A stretch of DNA of 64,000 bases, from the NCBI RefSeq assembly GCF_025685605.1, contig NZ_JAGTUT010000002.1:248001-312000 (forward strand), read 5' to 3'. Of this stretch, positions 41,039 through 50,198 are shown in pieces (position 1 is the stretch's first letter; each line of letters starts with the position of its first letter). The stretch comes from Granulicella arctica. GTDB taxonomy: Bacteria; Acidobacteriota; Terriglobia; Terriglobales; Acidobacteriaceae. The translations under genes and the position numbers were made by a program. Below the pieces are notes generated by a model that saw nothing but the letters and a program-made list of their open reading frames with translations, had not been told where the DNA came from and ran no database searches.

Positions 41039-42843
41039 GCCTGCTCTTCTCCTTGGATCTCTGTCGGGGCTTGCTGTGGTTTCGCCTGCGGGCGCATGAG
41101 TGGGAAAAGGATGACGTCACGGATCGACTTCGACCCGGTCAGGAGCATCGTCAGGCGATCGATGCCGATTCCCTCGCCTCCCGTCGGCGGCAAGCCGTAG
41201 CCGAGCGCGCGGACGTAGTCCTCGTCCATCGCATGAGCCTCATCGTCGCCGCGGTCGCGCTCCTTCAACTGATCCTCAAAGCGCTTCTTCTGCTCGTCCG
41301 GATCATTCAACTCCGAGAAGGCATTCCCAACCTCGAAGCCGCCGATGTAGAACTCGAAGCGCTCGACCCAATCAGGTTCGTCTGGCTTTTGCTTGGAGAG
41401 TGGTGAGACGGCTAGTGGGAAGTCGTAGATGATCGTGGGTTGGATCAGGTGAGGTTCGGCTAGGAATTCAAATAGTTCTGCAATTATTTTGCCGAGGGGA
41501 ACTGTTTGATCTGTAAGACTCTGAAGAAGCCCTTGGACGATCCTCTCACTTCTTTGATACCCCAGAACAGCTGCGGCGACTTCAGCATGTGCAGAGTGAT
41601 TTTCGTTCGGGACTGTTGCCGCTAATGCAGGCATACCTTGGATTAGGCCGGCAAACATCTTTTGTAACTCTTGGACCGATGGCAACAATGCGTCATAACT
41701 ATCGAATGTGAGTCTTTGCCAAGAATCAGCGCCTAGTAATACCGGCCAGAACTGTCGGATAGCCTCACGCATTGACAACTTGGTCCACGAACCAAGATCA
41801 ATTTCATTCCCATTGAAGCTAGTGACCGTAGTCCCATTCACCTCCATAGCCACGAACGTCACAAGCTCCTCAGTAAGCTGCATGAGGTCGTGATAGTTCG
41901 CATAAGCCTGGTAGAACTCAAGCATCGTGAACTCTGGGTTGTGCCGTGTACTCACACCCTCGTTGCGAAAGTTTCGATTGATCTCATACACCCGGTCCAG
42001 CCCGCCGACTACCAGCCGCTTCAAGTAAAGCTCAGGCGCGATCCGCAGCGATAGCGGAATATCCAACGCATTGTGGTGCGTCTTGAACGGGCGAGCCGCC
42101 GCGCCACCAGCGATCGTGTGCAGCATCGGCGTCTCGACCTCAAGGTAGCCGCGCGTATCGAAGAACTTGCGAATCGCCCGAAGCACCGCCGCGCGCTTGA
42201 CGAAGACCTCGCGCACATTAGTCGACGCCTCTTCCGGCTCAGCAGCCTCCACCGCTCCATCACTCACATCAGGAGCGTGCGTGGCCTGCTTCACCGTATG
42301 CCCTGTGTTCATAAACAGGTCGACATACCGCTGCCGATACCGCAACTCCGTGTCTTCGAGCCCGTGGTACTTATCCGGCAGCGCAAGCATCGCCTTCGCG
42401 AGAAACGTGAGCGCAGGCTGCCCGTCGATGGGCGACACATGCACGGTAAGCTCCCCGGTGCGCGTACGCATCAGGTAGCCGCGCACGCCGATGTGGTCTC
42501 CCAGATCCAGCAGTTTGTAGAGGGCGAACAGGTCCTCGCCGACATCATCCTTGCGGACATAGATCTGTAGTTGCCGACCGCCCTGCTGAAGCTGCGCGAA
42601 CCCCGCCTTGCCCTGCACACGAATCGCCATGATGCGTCCAGCAATCGACACGGTGACCCGCGGCTCCTGGAGCGCCTCGTTCGTGTTCTCCGGCGTGTCA
42701 TACTCCGCGCGGATGGCGGGTATATCGTTGTCGTGGCTATACGCATAGCTGTTCGGGTAGGCTGGCTGGCCGAGGGCGACGATCTGGTCGCGCTTCTCCC
42801 GGCGAAGCTGGTAAAGATTTTGCTCGAAGTCTGATTCGGACAC
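41035..42843 (-). CDS. lysS: Lysyl-tRNA synthetase, class II, with insertions
   Basis: Charges tRNA-Lys. About 602 residues, longer than usual (about 500). N-terminal OB fold binds the anticodon (RVTVSIAGRIMAIRVQGKAG), then motif 2 RNEGVSTRHNPEF and motif 3 GIGIDRLTMLL of the class II core. Two insertions explain the extra length: an acidic one after RYVDLFMN (about 30 residues, VSDGAVEAAEPEEAST), and a longer one between MREAIRQF and ELFEFLAEPHLIQPT (about 90 instead of about 37 residues). The latter is encoded by a stretch with visibly lower GC. GTG at 42843 has AAGGAA six bases upstream. Followed by coupled ridA-like and hydrolase genes. Confidence 0.93.
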   Translation of the reverse strand: MSESDFEQNLYQLRREKRDQIVALGQPAYPNSYAYSHDNDIPAIRAEYDTPENTNEALQEPRVTVSIAGRIMAIRVQGKAGFAQLQQGGRQLQIYVRKDDVGEDLFALYKLLDLGDHIGVRGYLMRTRTGELTVHVSPIDGQPALTFLAKAMLALPDKYHGLEDTELRYRQRYVDLFMNTGHTVKQATHAPDVSDGAVEAAEPEEASTNVREVFVKRAAVLRAIRKFFDTRGYLEVETPMLHTIAGGAAARPFKTHHNALDIPLSLRIAPELYLKRLVVGGLDRVYEINRNFRNEGVSTRHNPEFTMLEFYQAYANYHDLMQLTEELVTFVAMEVNGTTVTSFNGNEIDLGSWTKLSMREAIRQFWPVLLGADSWQRLTFDSYDALLPSVQELQKMFAGLIQGMPALAATVPNENHSAHAEVAAAVLGYQRSERIVQGLLQSLTDQTVPLGKIIAELFEFLAEPHLIQPTIIYDFPLAVSPLSKQKPDEPDWVERFEFYIGGFEVGNAFSELNDPDEQKKRFEDQLKERDRGDDEAHAMDEDYVRALGYGLPPTGGEGIGIDRLTMLLTGSKSIRDVILFPLMRPQAKPQQAPTEIQGEEQA

Positions 42844-42961
42844 GGTAGTTCCTTTTCTCAAGGGGCTTGACGCTTCAGTATAGCGAGGCCGGGCCGTCCG
42901 ACGGAGTGACTCACCTGCGGGGATTCTGAAGAAGTCGTCCTGCGTGGTGTAATGGTCTGTC

Positions 42962-43201
42962 ATGGCAGATGAACCAAATAAGAAATCCGGCGCGCTTGGC
43001 GAGGTCGTCAAAGCAGAATCGATGATCCAGCTCGCGATCGCCCTTCCGGCAGGATGCCTGATCGGCTGGCTGGGCGGCCACTGGCTCGACGGCCACTTTC
43101 ACCAGCATTGGATCGGCATCGTCGGCATTCTCCTCGGTGCGATAGCCGGTCTCATCCAGATCATCACCACTGCCCAGCGCTTTCTGCGGAGCGGCCGTTG
43201 A
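42962..43201 (+). CDS. atpZ: AtpZ/AtpI-type small membrane protein of the ATP synthase operon
   Basis: 79 residues, two membrane helices (AIALPAGCLIGWLGGHWLD and GIVGILLGAIAGLIQIITTA), the layout of ATPase_gene1 (AtpZ) proteins that sit before atpI/atpB and may help Mg/Ca uptake or ring assembly. The stop overlaps the next start as TTGA. First gene of the four-gene F0 operon. Divergent from lysS across about 120 bases. Confidence 0.85.
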   Translation: MADEPNKKSGALGEVVKAESMIQLAIALPAGCLIGWLGGHWLDGHFHQHWIGIVGILLGAIAGLIQIITTAQRFLRSGR

Positions 43202-43608
43202 AGACCCTTGCCGGATTTAGCGACGACGACTTTAAACGAACGATACGAAGCGCGATCCGCCTCCTCATCATCGCGACAGCCGTCGCAGCACCGCTCATCT
43301 GGTGGAAATCAAGCTGGCAAAGTGCCGCTCTGCTGGTCGTGGGCGCCGTTATCTCCGGCTCCGGCCTGTGGGAGTGGCTACGTTTGATGAGCGCAGTGAT
43401 GGTCCGTATGGACGCGGGCGGCGAGGCAAAGCCGATGGGGATGATCCTGGTTGGATTCTTCCTCCGTCTGGGACTCACGATCGTGCTGCTGTATGTTAGC
43501 CTTAAGCATCTGAATGGTTCGGTTTACGCCCTCGCCTTCGGCCTTGCACTCGGTGTATTTTGTCTCTCTGTAGAGGGCATCCGACTCATGAAGGCCTGGA
43601 CCGTTTAG
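43198..43608 (+). CDS. atpI: ATP synthase protein I-like membrane protein
   Basis: About 136 residues, four membrane helices (SAIRLLIIATAVAAPLIWW, SAALLVVGAVISGSGLW, MILVGFFLRLGLTIVLLYVSL, VYALAFGLALGVFCLSV). Matches in position and size AtpI, which assists assembly of the c ring. Start TTG at 43198 overlaps the previous stop (TTGA) and has GGAG six bases upstream, so it is translationally coupled. atpB follows after 32 bases. Confidence 0.8.
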   Translation: MKTLAGFSDDDFKRTIRSAIRLLIIATAVAAPLIWWKSSWQSAALLVVGAVISGSGLWEWLRLMSAVMVRMDAGGEAKPMGMILVGFFLRLGLTIVLLYVSLKHLNGSVYALAFGLALGVFCLSVEGIRLMKAWTV

Positions 43609-43640
43609 ATAGATTTCCGAAAGCTCCATCGATTTCCAAT

Positions 43641-44372
43641 ATGCCGACACAGACGTTAGTAACCCAAGCTTTGAACCACGCCTTTGCCTCGCCCACCACG
43701 GCGCTGCTGCGCGGCCTGCACATTCAGCCGAAATACCCGAGCGCCCCCATCACGGACGCCTTCGCGATGGAACTGCTCGTATTCCTCGTTCTCCTGGCTT
43801 ACTTCCTCCTGGTGCGCGTATCCCTCAGCGTCGAAAAGCCAGGCGGCGTACAGCACCTTGCTGAGATGACCCATGAGTTTGTCTCAGAGCAGGGTGAGTC
43901 CATCATCGGACACGGCTATGAGCGCTTTTCGAGCTATCTCACGGCGCTCTTTCTATTTATCCTTTTAGCGAACCTGATGGGTCTCGTCCCGGGATTGAAG
44001 TCACCAACCGCCGACGTCGTCGTTCCGCTTGGTTTTGCCCTAGTCACCTTCATCTACTACCACTACCATGGCATCCGGGCGAACGGCGGAGCGTACATCA
44101 AGCAGTTTCTAGGACCGGTGCCAGCGATTGCGCCCCTGATGCTTCCGATCGAGATCATCTCCCATCTGGCTCGCGTTCTGTCACTTACGGTTCGTCTCTA
44201 CGCCAACATGTTCGCCGGCGACCTCGTCACCCTTGCATTCTTCTCATTGGTACCGGTCGGCATTCCGCTCATTTTTCTCGGCCTGCACCTTGGGGTAGCC
44301 GTCATCCAGGCGTACGTTTTCTTCCTGCTGGCAGCAATTTACCTCTCACTCGCCGTAGCGCACGACCACTAA
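43641..44372 (+). CDS. atpB: ATP synthase F0 subunit a
   Basis: 243 residues. Subunit a provides the half-channels and the essential arginine: SLTVRLYANMFAGD carries Arg in the typical place (near residue 190), with the preceding LPIEIISHLARVLSL. Other helices: FAMELLVFLVLLAYFLLVRV, LTALFLFILLANLMGLVPG (LVPG signature) and GVAVIQAYVFFLLAAIYLSL. ATG at 43641 is preferred to earlier in-frame codons because family similarity starts there. Followed by a hairpin before atpE. Confidence 0.93.
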   Translation: MPTQTLVTQALNHAFASPTTALLRGLHIQPKYPSAPITDAFAMELLVFLVLLAYFLLVRVSLSVEKPGGVQHLAEMTHEFVSEQGESIIGHGYERFSSYLTALFLFILLANLMGLVPGLKSPTADVVVPLGFALVTFIYYHYHGIRANGGAYIKQFLGPVPAIAPLMLPIEIISHLARVLSLTVRLYANMFAGDLVTLAFFSLVPVGIPLIFLGLHLGVAVIQAYVFFLLAAIYLSLAVAHDH

Positions 44373-44381
44373 GTTTGATTT

Positions 44382-44412
44382 TGCCGCGATGGGGCGCTCC
44401 CTCTTCGCGGCA
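44382..44412 (+). promoter_or_regulatory. Intercistronic hairpin between atpB and atpE
   Basis: Perfect 8-bp stem TGCCGCGA / TCGCGGCA with a 15-base loop, ten bases after the atpB stop. No T run, so not a terminator; likely an mRNA-processing or stability element that helps to raise atpE expression, since about ten c subunits are needed per subunit a. Confidence 0.55.
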
Positions 44413-44499
44413 GGTAACAACGTCGCAAGCGTGAGGGTGCCAGCAAGGTGAGCATCAACCACCCACTGGCGGCGTATCTGACGGGAGCAGGAGTACCAC

Positions 44500-44817
44500 A
44501 TGAAGAAGTTGCAATATCTGTTTATGTCCTTGGCTGCGCTGCTGTTTGCAACGCCCGCCTTCGCACAGGCCGCTGCCGTTAATGGCGGATCACCTGCTGG
44601 TCAATGGGTTCCCCTCGCTGCCGGTCTCGGCATGGCGATTGCCGCTGGCCTCTGCGGTCTCGGTCAGGGTCGCGCGACCGCTTCCGCCACCGAAGCGCTT
44701 GCTCGTAACCCCGGCGCACGTCCAGGAATCTTCATCTTCCTGATTCTCGGTCTGGCCTTCATCGAGTCCCTCGCACTCTTCACCTTCGTAATCATCTTCA
44801 TCAAGGTTCAGGCATAG
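44500..44817 (+). CDS. atpE: ATP synthase F0 subunit c with signal-peptide-like extension
   Basis: 105 residues, against 75-85 in most bacteria. The first 22 residues (MKKLQYLFMSLAALLFATPA and onward, cut site likely after AFA) look like a signal peptide, then the two-helix hairpin: helix 1 with GLGMAIAAGLCGLGQGRATA, loop LARNPGARPG (R-N-P in place of R-Q-P), helix 2 with LAFIESLALFTFVIIF. The ion-binding carboxylate is Glu89. ATG has AGGAG about seven bases upstream. No atpF follows; a strong terminator ends the operon. Confidence 0.92.
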   Translation: MKKLQYLFMSLAALLFATPAFAQAAAVNGGSPAGQWVPLAAGLGMAIAAGLCGLGQGRATASATEALARNPGARPGIFIFLILGLAFIESLALFTFVIIFIKVQA

Positions 44818-44876
44818 TCGATCAATCGAGTTTGACGGAGAGTCTCAGGAAGTACTCATCTCTCGATCACTAGTTA

Positions 44877-44922
44877 GTAGCAACAGTAAAGCCTCCGTTC
44901 GCGGAGGCTTTACTGTTGCTAC
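44877..44922. terminator. Perfect bidirectional terminator between the atp and nuo operons
   Basis: 21-bp perfect stem GTAGCAACAGTAAAGCCTCCG / CGGAGGCTTTACTGTTGCTAC with a TTCG loop, between convergent atpE and nuoN. The A/T-rich halves give it a T-tract on either strand; it must insulate two highly expressed operons. Confidence 0.9.
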
Positions 44923-45006
44923 ATGTCTATGTCTAATTCGAGGGTATTGACCGGTTCCGCTGGCGAAGAGAGCAGGGTGTCCGTCAGCAGCAAATGCTCC
45001 CAAGCA

Positions 45007-46533
45007 CTACTTAGTCTGCCCGCCGTTACTCATCTCTACAGTTCGTGTCGCAGCGGCAACAGGAATAGCTTTGGCTGCCATTGAGTCGAACGCGGCCCGC
45101 TGCACAATGTGCAGAATAGGCGCAGGCACGACACCCAGCATGAAGGTCGCCAACGCGCTCGCCCCCAGGGCAAGACCAGCAGGCACACTGACCCTCTTCG
45201 AGATCACACCTGCAGAGCTATCCGGAGCCGACCGGGTATAAAGCGCACTCAGCAAACGCAGATAGTAGAAGCAGGCGACGCCGCTATTCAGCAATCCGAT
45301 GACGGCAAGCCAGATATTGCCGGCATGGACTGCCGCCGTAAAGACGACAAACTTACCAAAGAAACCACCAGTGAACGGGATACCGATGAGCGACAGGAGA
45401 AAGAAGGCCAACACGGCCGAGAGCACAGGGCGCTTTGCCGCGAGGCCGGTGTAATCATCGATGGAGCGCACCGATTCGTTGTATCCGGCAATCTGCGTAA
45501 TCACCGCAAAGGCGCCGACGTTCATTGCGGCATAGGTCGCCGTGTAAAGACAGGCCGCGGCGATACCCTCAGCTGGAAACGCTGTGAAAGCAACCAACAG
45601 GTAGCCAGCGTGGGCGATCGAAGAATAGGCCAGCATCCGTTTGACATCGCGCTGCAGCAGGGCGCCGATGTTGCCAATGGTCATAGAAAGTACGGCTAGT
45701 CCCCAGATGAGGATCGCCCAGCGGTGTTCCATCGCCGGAAAGCCTGAGAAGGTAATCCGCAGCAGCACTGCGAACGCCGCAGCCTTCGGAGCAGTCGACA
45801 TCAGTCCGACCACAGGTGCGGGCGCTCCCTGGTACACGTCCGGGGTCCAGACATGGAACGGCGCAGCCGATACCTTGAAGCCGAGACCGATGATGATGAG
45901 AGCCAGTGCCGTAAAAGCCAGATGTGGAGTCGTTGTCGAGCCAAGTCCCGCAGCAATTGCTGCAATTGAGGTCGAACCGGTCGCTCCAAATGCCAGGGCA
46001 ATGCCGTAGAGGAAGAAGGCAGTTGCAAACGAACCGAGCAGGAAGTACTTGATCGAAGCCTCAGAGCCGGTCGCTTGTCCCTTGCGGAAGCCTGCCATGA
46101 TGTAGGTCGAGATCGAAGAAATCTCAAGCCCGATAAAAACCATCAGGAGTTCGACCGAGCAGGTCATCAGCATCATACCGACCGCACCGAAGAGGGTGAG
46201 GGCAAAATACTCTCCAGCATGCGTCGCATTGCCTTCGAAGTAATCGAGTGAGCCAAGTAGAGTGACGAGCACGACTGACGCGATAAGCAAGTGGAAAAAG
46301 ATACTGAAGGCGTCTACTCGAATCGTCCCGGAAAATGCGACCAGTGGGCCGAGATGCAGTTGATACCAACTGGCTAGTCCTGCCGCCAACGTTCCGATGA
46401 TGGCGAGCCAGCCCAGAGGTTTACGGCTCAAAGCTGGTCGCAGTACTGGCTCGAGCACCATGACAAGTACACCAGTCAGGGTGAGGATATATTCGGGCAG
46501 CAATCCAAGGATATTAGGGGAAAGTGTATTCAT
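45007..46533 (-). CDS. nuoN: NADH-quinone oxidoreductase subunit N
   Basis: Antiporter-like proton-pumping subunit, 508 residues, about 14 helices; last gene of the operon. Signatures: GLEISSISTYIMAGFRKG (TM5 Glu region) and SEASIKYFLLGSFATAFFLYG; GFKVSAAPFHVWTPDVYQGAP (Lys of TM7 and following P), and LAYSSIAHAGYLLVAF (TM10). The start ATG overlaps the nuoM stop as TAATG. Confidence 0.96.
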   Translation of the reverse strand: MNTLSPNILGLLPEYILTLTGVLVMVLEPVLRPALSRKPLGWLAIIGTLAAGLASWYQLHLGPLVAFSGTIRVDAFSIFFHLLIASVVLVTLLGSLDYFEGNATHAGEYFALTLFGAVGMMLMTCSVELLMVFIGLEISSISTYIMAGFRKGQATGSEASIKYFLLGSFATAFFLYGIALAFGATGSTSIAAIAAGLGSTTTPHLAFTALALIIIGLGFKVSAAPFHVWTPDVYQGAPAPVVGLMSTAPKAAAFAVLLRITFSGFPAMEHRWAILIWGLAVLSMTIGNIGALLQRDVKRMLAYSSIAHAGYLLVAFTAFPAEGIAAACLYTATYAAMNVGAFAVITQIAGYNESVRSIDDYTGLAAKRPVLSAVLAFFLLSLIGIPFTGGFFGKFVVFTAAVHAGNIWLAVIGLLNSGVACFYYLRLLSALYTRSAPDSSAGVISKRVSVPAGLALGASALATFMLGVVPAPILHIVQRAAFDSMAAKAIPVAAATRTVEMSNGGQTK

Positions 46534-48143
46534 TAGCGCTGGCTCCCAACCTGGGCCTGAGCCGCTGTAACGCTGCTGACGCCTGAAACGCGATCAGGGT
46601 TTGTCGTCGATCCATAGTCTGGGTGGATGTTGCGACTCGGTACAGCATGCGCAAGGCGAGTGGCCAGATCGACGCCCGCGATATCGATCGCACGGAGCCA
46701 GATCGGGGACGCGATGCCCATAACGAGGAACAGAATCACCATCGGCCAAAGCGCCAAATGTTCCCGCGCATCGAGATCCCATCCGGCGACCGTCTGAGGA
46801 ATGCGTCCGAGATTACCGTAGAAGATCCGTTGAATCATTACCAACATGTAGGCCGCGCCGAAGATAACTCCCGTTGTTCCAACAACCGTCCAGAGGATGT
46901 GGTGCGGAAGCATCGCCTGCATGGAGCCAGAAAGAATCAGGAACTCTCCGACGAAGCTGTTAAGCATCGGCAAGCCGATAACGGATAGCGTCGTGATCAC
47001 AAACATGGTCACAATCCATGGAAGCTTCGCCGCGAGTCCACCGTACTGTCGCATATCGTAGGTCTTATATCGTTCGTAGAGCAGACCCATCAGCATAAAG
47101 AGCGCACCACCCGAGATTCCATGATTCAGAATCTGGTAAATTCCACCGTCGAGACCCGAGACGGTGAACGTAAAGATGCCAAGCGTGATGAAGCTGAGGT
47201 GTCCTAGTGTCGAGTAAGCCGCGAGTCGCTTTAAGTCATTCTGCACGAGCGCAACCAGCGCTCCGTAAACGATGCCGATCGCACCGAGCGCGATCATGAG
47301 AGGAGCAATCCGATGAGATTCGGCCGGAAAGATCGCAAAGCTGAAGCGCAGGATCGAGTACAAACCAGTCTTGCCGGCTAGCACCATGACGGCCGCTGTG
47401 GGAGCTTCGTAGATCGCATCTGAAAGCCAGCCATGAAGCGGAAACACAGGAACTTTGACTGCGAAGGCGAAGAGGAACGCCAGTGAGGCAAGCCACAAAG
47501 CGGCAGAGTTTCCCGAGATGCTGTGAGCCGCAGCAAGCGCGGCAAGGCGCGGCAGATCAAAGGTCCCGGTCTGCAGATACAGCCAGATCATTGCTACCAG
47601 GAGAAGCGCCGAAGGGATGAAAGCGTAGAGGAAGTACTTGATTGCAGCGCGCCGACGATCCTTCGTCCTGCCGAACGTAGCGATCAGAATCGTCATGGGA
47701 ACAAGCGAAAGCTCCCAGAAAGCATAGTAGAGGAAGAGGTCCAGCGAGACGAAGATGCCCATCATCGCGACCTGCTGCAGCAGGAAGAGGATGTAAAAAG
47801 TCTTGGCCCGGCTGTCGATGGCACGCCACGAGATCAGGACGCCGAGCGGTGCCAGAAAACCGGTCAATACTACAAGCCACATCGCAAGACCATCCACCCC
47901 GAGGTGGTAGCGAATCTGCGGAAACGGCATCCAGGGGTGATCAGCCACAAACTGGAATCCGCCTGGCGCAAGTCCGTAGTTGAAGTGTGTCGGCAGATGC
48001 AACGTAAGCAGGAATGTAACCAGTGTGACGGCGAGCGCGCCCCATTGCATCGTCTTACCCTTGTCCGGCAGCAGCGCGAGCAGCAGTGCGCCGACAAGCG
48101 GTACAAAGGTGATTAGGGTCAGGATGGAGTGGTCAAAGTTCAT
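46533..48143 (-). CDS. nuoM: NADH-quinone oxidoreductase subunit M
   Basis: Antiporter-like proton-pumping subunit, 536 residues. Signatures: FWELSLVPMTILIATFG (TM5 with Glu), KVPVFPLHGWLSDAIYEAPT (TM7 Lys and P-x-x-x-W loop), RLAAYSTLGHLSFITLGIF (TM10), GLPMLNSFVGEFLIL (TM11-12). A tail of about 30 residues after the last helix is not conserved. Followed by coupled nuoN. Confidence 0.97.
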   Translation of the reverse strand: MNFDHSILTLITFVPLVGALLLALLPDKGKTMQWGALAVTLVTFLLTLHLPTHFNYGLAPGGFQFVADHPWMPFPQIRYHLGVDGLAMWLVVLTGFLAPLGVLISWRAIDSRAKTFYILFLLQQVAMMGIFVSLDLFLYYAFWELSLVPMTILIATFGRTKDRRRAAIKYFLYAFIPSALLLVAMIWLYLQTGTFDLPRLAALAAAHSISGNSAALWLASLAFLFAFAVKVPVFPLHGWLSDAIYEAPTAAVMVLAGKTGLYSILRFSFAIFPAESHRIAPLMIALGAIGIVYGALVALVQNDLKRLAAYSTLGHLSFITLGIFTFTVSGLDGGIYQILNHGISGGALFMLMGLLYERYKTYDMRQYGGLAAKLPWIVTMFVITTLSVIGLPMLNSFVGEFLILSGSMQAMLPHHILWTVVGTTGVIFGAAYMLVMIQRIFYGNLGRIPQTVAGWDLDAREHLALWPMVILFLVMGIASPIWLRAIDIAGVDLATRLAHAVPSRNIHPDYGSTTNPDRVSGVSSVTAAQAQVGSQR

Positions 48144-48191
48144 CAGGTCCTTAGAAATAACAGGTCAAGCAAAGTCCGTTTGCAACATGCC

Positions 48192-50198
48192 TCAATGAGG
48201 CCAGAGGGAGTGGCCAAAGATCATTACAGTGAGCACGGCAGCCGCACCAAGCGCAAGCCAGCCCGCATACGAACGAATGTTCCCGGATTGAATACGTCGT
48301 GTCACCGAGCCAAGACCACGTGTAGCCGCACCCGCCAGCTTGCCGGAGGCATCAACAATGCCAAAGTCAACAACACCATAAAGCAGTATCCGGGTAAGAA
48401 CAATAAGGGGCATCACGATCAGTGCGTGATACACCTCATCCACATAAAACTTGTTCTCCAGCAACGTGTAGAGCGGCTTGACTCTGAGCACGAATGCTGT
48501 CGAGGCGCCCGGCTTCCTGATATACAGGAAATAAGCAATCAAGAGTCCGATAAATGCGGTCAGCAACGACACCGCAGCTAAACCAAGTTCAAGGCCATGA
48601 CCCACAATCGTCGGGGCGACCTCAGTGGTAAAAACTGGGTCGAGGAAGTGTTCCATCTCATTATGCCCACCGAGAGCAGCCGGAATGCCGACCCAGCCGC
48701 CGATCACTGACAGGATCGCGAGGATCACTAGCGGCGCGAGCATAACCCATGGCGATTCGTGCACACCATGAGAATGTGCCGCCTGACCTTCGTCGTGTTC
48801 ATCCTTACCTTGAGCGACCGTGTGTCCATGTGCGCCTTCCTCTTCCACATGCGATGCGCCAAAAAAGGTCTTGAACCAGAGGCGGAACATGTAGAACGAG
48901 GTCATGCCCGCAGTCACAAGGCCTACTAACCAGAGCAACTTGGCCAGCGGATTAGGCGAGGTAAACGTCTGGTAGAGAATCTCATCCTTTGAGAAGAATC
49001 CACTGAACGGGTAGATACCGGCGATGGCGAAGACCCCAGCCGTCATCGTCCAGAAGGTAACGGGGATCCGCTTGCGAAGCGCTCCCATCTTCCGCATATC
49101 CTGTTCGCCCGAAAGCGCATGAATGACCGAGCCAGCCGCGAGGAACAGCAATGCCTTGAAGAACGCGTGGGTCATCAAGTGGAAGATCGCAGCCGAGTAG
49201 GCAGCCACCCCGCATGCAAGGAACATGTAGCCGAGCTGGGAGACAGTCGAATAGGCCAACACCCGCTTGATGTCCTGCTGCACCATCCCGATGCTTGCAG
49301 CAAAGAGAGCTGTTGCCGCTCCGATAATTGCGACAACGCCGAGCGCGAAAGGGCTGCGATCGAAGAGGGTGTGGCACCGGGCAACCATGTAAATTCCAGC
49401 CGTGACCATCGTCGCCGCATGGATCAAGGCGGAGACTGGTGTCGGGCCTTCCATTGCGTCCGGCAACCAGACGTAGAGGGGAATCTGGGCTGACTTCCCT
49501 GCTGCTCCAAGCACAAGCAACAGCGCAATCGCAGTCAGGAAGCCGCCATGCCACTCAGGATGCGCCGTAATTTCGGCAAACACCTGCGTAAAGTTCAGAT
49601 TTCCAAAGTGTGCAATCAGAAGAAACATCGCAAGTAGAAAACCGAAGTCGCCGATTCGGTTGACGATGAACGCTTTCTTCCCGGCGTTGGCCGCTGCATC
49701 CTTCTTGAAATAGAAGCCGATCAGCAGGTACGAAGCCAGACCGACACCCTCCCACCCCACAAACAAAAGCAGGAAGCTCTCCGACAGGACCAGCACCGAC
49801 ATGAAGAACATGAACAGGTTCAGATAAGCAAAAAAACGCCAGTAGCCGTCCTCATGTGCCATATAGCCGGCGGAGTACAGATGGATCAGGAAGCCGACGC
49901 CAGTGATGATCGAAAGCATGATCAGCGTGAGGTGATCAACCGTAAAAGCAAAGTTCACCTGAAAGCCAGTGATGGCGATCCATGGCCGACTTACGACACG
50001 AATTACCTCGGGAGCATTTGCCGCCTTCATGATCGTCCACAGATACGCGACGATGACCGCAGGAACAGCGGTAAAGAGCAAGGCAATCCCGGTAACGGCA
50101 TTTCTGGGCAGCTTGCGGCCGATCGTTCCATTGATCAGGAAACCAATGAACGGCAGGAGCGGGATCAACCAGAGATAGGAATAGGGCATAGAGGTCAC
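48192..50198 (-). CDS. nuoL: NADH-quinone oxidoreductase subunit L
   Basis: Distal proton-pumping subunit with the long amphipathic lateral helix at its C-terminus, 668 residues. Signatures: WEGVGLASYLLIGFYFKKDAA (TM5 Glu), KSAQIPLYVWLPDAMEGPTP (TM7), VSALIHAATMVTAGIYMVAR, RVLAYSTVSQLGYMFLACG, and SGFFSKDEI. Starts with GTG at 50198 (GTGA overlap with nuoK) or ATG at 50189. A His/Glu-rich cytoplasmic-side loop (EEEGAHGHTVAQGKDEHDEG) lies between late helices. A 48-base gap precedes nuoM. Confidence 0.97.
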   Translation of the reverse strand: MTSMPYSYLWLIPLLPFIGFLINGTIGRKLPRNAVTGIALLFTAVPAVIVAYLWTIMKAANAPEVIRVVSRPWIAITGFQVNFAFTVDHLTLIMLSIITGVGFLIHLYSAGYMAHEDGYWRFFAYLNLFMFFMSVLVLSESFLLLFVGWEGVGLASYLLIGFYFKKDAAANAGKKAFIVNRIGDFGFLLAMFLLIAHFGNLNFTQVFAEITAHPEWHGGFLTAIALLLVLGAAGKSAQIPLYVWLPDAMEGPTPVSALIHAATMVTAGIYMVARCHTLFDRSPFALGVVAIIGAATALFAASIGMVQQDIKRVLAYSTVSQLGYMFLACGVAAYSAAIFHLMTHAFFKALLFLAAGSVIHALSGEQDMRKMGALRKRIPVTFWTMTAGVFAIAGIYPFSGFFSKDEILYQTFTSPNPLAKLLWLVGLVTAGMTSFYMFRLWFKTFFGASHVEEEGAHGHTVAQGKDEHDEGQAAHSHGVHESPWVMLAPLVILAILSVIGGWVGIPAALGGHNEMEHFLDPVFTTEVAPTIVGHGLELGLAAVSLLTAFIGLLIAYFLYIRKPGASTAFVLRVKPLYTLLENKFYVDEVYHALIVMPLIVLTRILLYGVVDFGIVDASGKLAGAATRGLGSVTRRIQSGNIRSYAGWLALGAAAVLTVMIFGHSLWPH

